Under the pieces are notes generated by a model. The model was not told the origin of the DNA. It made no database searches and saw nothing but the letters and a program-made list of their open reading frames with translations. A DNA stretch of 6,187 bases from Pseudomonadota bacterium. Its GTDB lineage: Bacteria; Desulfobacterota; Anaeroferrophillalia; Anaeroferrophillales; Tharpellaceae. Shown piece by piece: positions 5,795 through 6,187 of the stretch (positions are counted from its first letter, which is position 1; every line of letters starts with the position of its first letter). The position numbers and the translations under genes were made by a program. The stretch is from contig WFRT01000205.1 in the NCBI GenBank assembly GCA_015486445.1, positions 1 through 6,187 on the forward strand. The letters are read 5' to 3'.

Positions 5795-5807
5795 CGGCCC
5801 CAGGCCG
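5795..5807 (-). other. Small hairpin in the leader of the LicC-like gene
   Basis: CGGCC (5795-5799) pairs with GGCCG (5803-5807) around a 3-base loop, about 30 bases upstream of the start codon at 5764. No T-run follows. It may be chance in GC-rich sequence. Confidence 0.2.
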
Positions 5808-5823
5808 CGAAGGTAAGACCAGG

Positions 5824-6058
5824 GTAACTATTCAGTCGAATACGGGGTCGGGCGCGGCTTTTCTTCGCTAGGCGTTAAGATTTCTGTTTTTCCAGCACTC
5901 GCTACGCCCGCATTGCAAAACTCGCTACGCTCAAACAGTTGCAATGCTTATGGGCTCCCGCTCGCTGGGAAAAACAACGAAATCTTTCCGATACCGCTCC
6001 GAAAACCACTCCCGCCCCCTCCTGAAAGAGGGGAGATAGAATTTTGCTGAATAGTTAC
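5824..6058. mobile_element. MITE-like element, 235 bp, with perfect 12-bp terminal inverted repeats
   Basis: GTAACTATTCAG (5824-5835) is the exact reverse complement of CTGAATAGTTAC (6047-6058). Between them are no credible genes but dense secondary structure: an imperfect outer stem (5879-5896 with 5964-5984), a perfect 9-bp inner stem GCATTGCAA/TTGCAATGC (5910-5918 with 5939-5947), an 11-bp direct repeat ACTCGCTACGC (5897-5907 and 5920-5930), and a hairpin CCCCTC/GAGGGG (6016-6021 with 6028-6033). Size, ends and foldback interior fit a non-autonomous miniature element. No convincing target-site duplication is visible. It sits 59 bp upstream of the LicC-like start, so it may separate that gene from its original promoter or supply a new leader. 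Confidence 0.65.
5897..5930 (+). repeat. 11-bp direct repeat inside the MITE-like element
   Basis: ACTCGCTACGC occurs exactly at 5897-5907 and 5920-5930. One copy lies in the outer side of the foldback and one in the loop of the inner 9-bp stem. A weaker partial copy (CTCGCT) is at 5961-5966. Confidence 0.7.
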
Positions 6059-6187
6059 AAGCCGGGCAGGAAATAACACAAGCGACCGGCAAAGACAAGC
6101 CGTCGAAAAAAGTTTTTTCCCGGCCCCGGACCGACACTTTTACCGAAAGGCCGATGACAATAAGTTTGCCTTCGCCTCGTAAAACTA
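6059..6187. other. No supported gene; intergenic sequence with an A/T palindrome
   Basis: This stretch contains GAAAAAA (6105-6111) and TTTTTTC (6113-6119), a 7-bp inverted pair around a single base. A plus-strand ATG at 6154 with GAAAGG three bases ahead opens a frame (MTISLPSPRKT) that runs off the window; it could be the start of a gene but 11 codons prove nothing. A minus-strand frame enters from the edge and crosses the MITE-like element; it is treated as spurious. Confidence 0.3.

Noticed and set aside
5879..5984. CRISPR-like appearance of repeats
   Set aside because: Only two 11-bp direct copies, embedded in foldback stems; no regular repeat-spacer array.
6061..6098. Possible minus-strand promoter TTGTCT-17-TATTTC upstream of the MITE-like element
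   Set aside because: The -10 matches only three of six positions; not strong enough to list.
5931..6187. Minus-strand frame open from the window edge (internal Met at 6137) with a CPAC motif
   Set aside because: It spans the MITE-like repeat end and its hairpin, has no ribosome site, and resembles no protein I know. It could be the tail of a gene from beyond the edge, but the evidence is too thin.
6154..6187. Possible plus-strand gene start (ATG at 6154)
   Set aside because: Only 11 codons before the window ends, and the GAAAGG is too close to the ATG to be convincing.

Overview
This is a GC-rich bacterial window (about 60% GC by eye). It carries five convincing protein genes, a divergent control region and a short mobile-element-like repeat. 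The gene set points to a Gram-negative bacterium that makes sphingolipids. A deltaproteobacterial (Desulfobacterota-type) host is my best guess from overall protein flavour, but no taxonomic marker is present.

Layout: on the minus strand, a fatty acyl-AMP ligase (2566 down to 794) is followed by an extended SDR/epimerase-family reductase (676 down to the window edge, C-terminus missing). A clear minus-strand intrinsic terminator lies between them (710-746). A control region of about 480 bp (2567-3050) separates these from a divergent plus-strand pair: a GNAT-like acyltransferase of the bacterial ceramide synthase type (3051-4190), then a divergent MobA-like nucleotidyltransferase (4209-5024). 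A second nucleotidyltransferase, LicC-like, runs convergently on the minus strand (5764 down to 5021). The two convergent genes share one TTAA as both stop codons. Upstream of the LicC-like gene, a 235-bp element with perfect 12-bp terminal inverted repeats and internal hairpins (5824-6058) looks like a MITE. The last 129 bases hold no gene I can support.

How the genes may work together: acyl-ACP/AMP ligase, SDR reductase and GNAT-like N-acyltransferase are the accessory set that works with serine palmitoyltransferase in bacterial ceramide synthesis, as described in Caulobacter. In that scheme the ligase loads a fatty acid onto a dedicated ACP. Serine palmitoyltransferase then makes 3-ketosphinganine, bCerS N-acylates it, and CerR reduces the 3-keto group. 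Serine palmitoyltransferase and the dedicated ACP are not in the window and would be expected just outside it. The two nucleotidyltransferases suggest that a polar head group is nucleotide-activated for transfer onto the ceramide; that part is inference. The fold-level calls are strong. The pathway assignment rests on gene combination and recalled family resemblance, not on a search.
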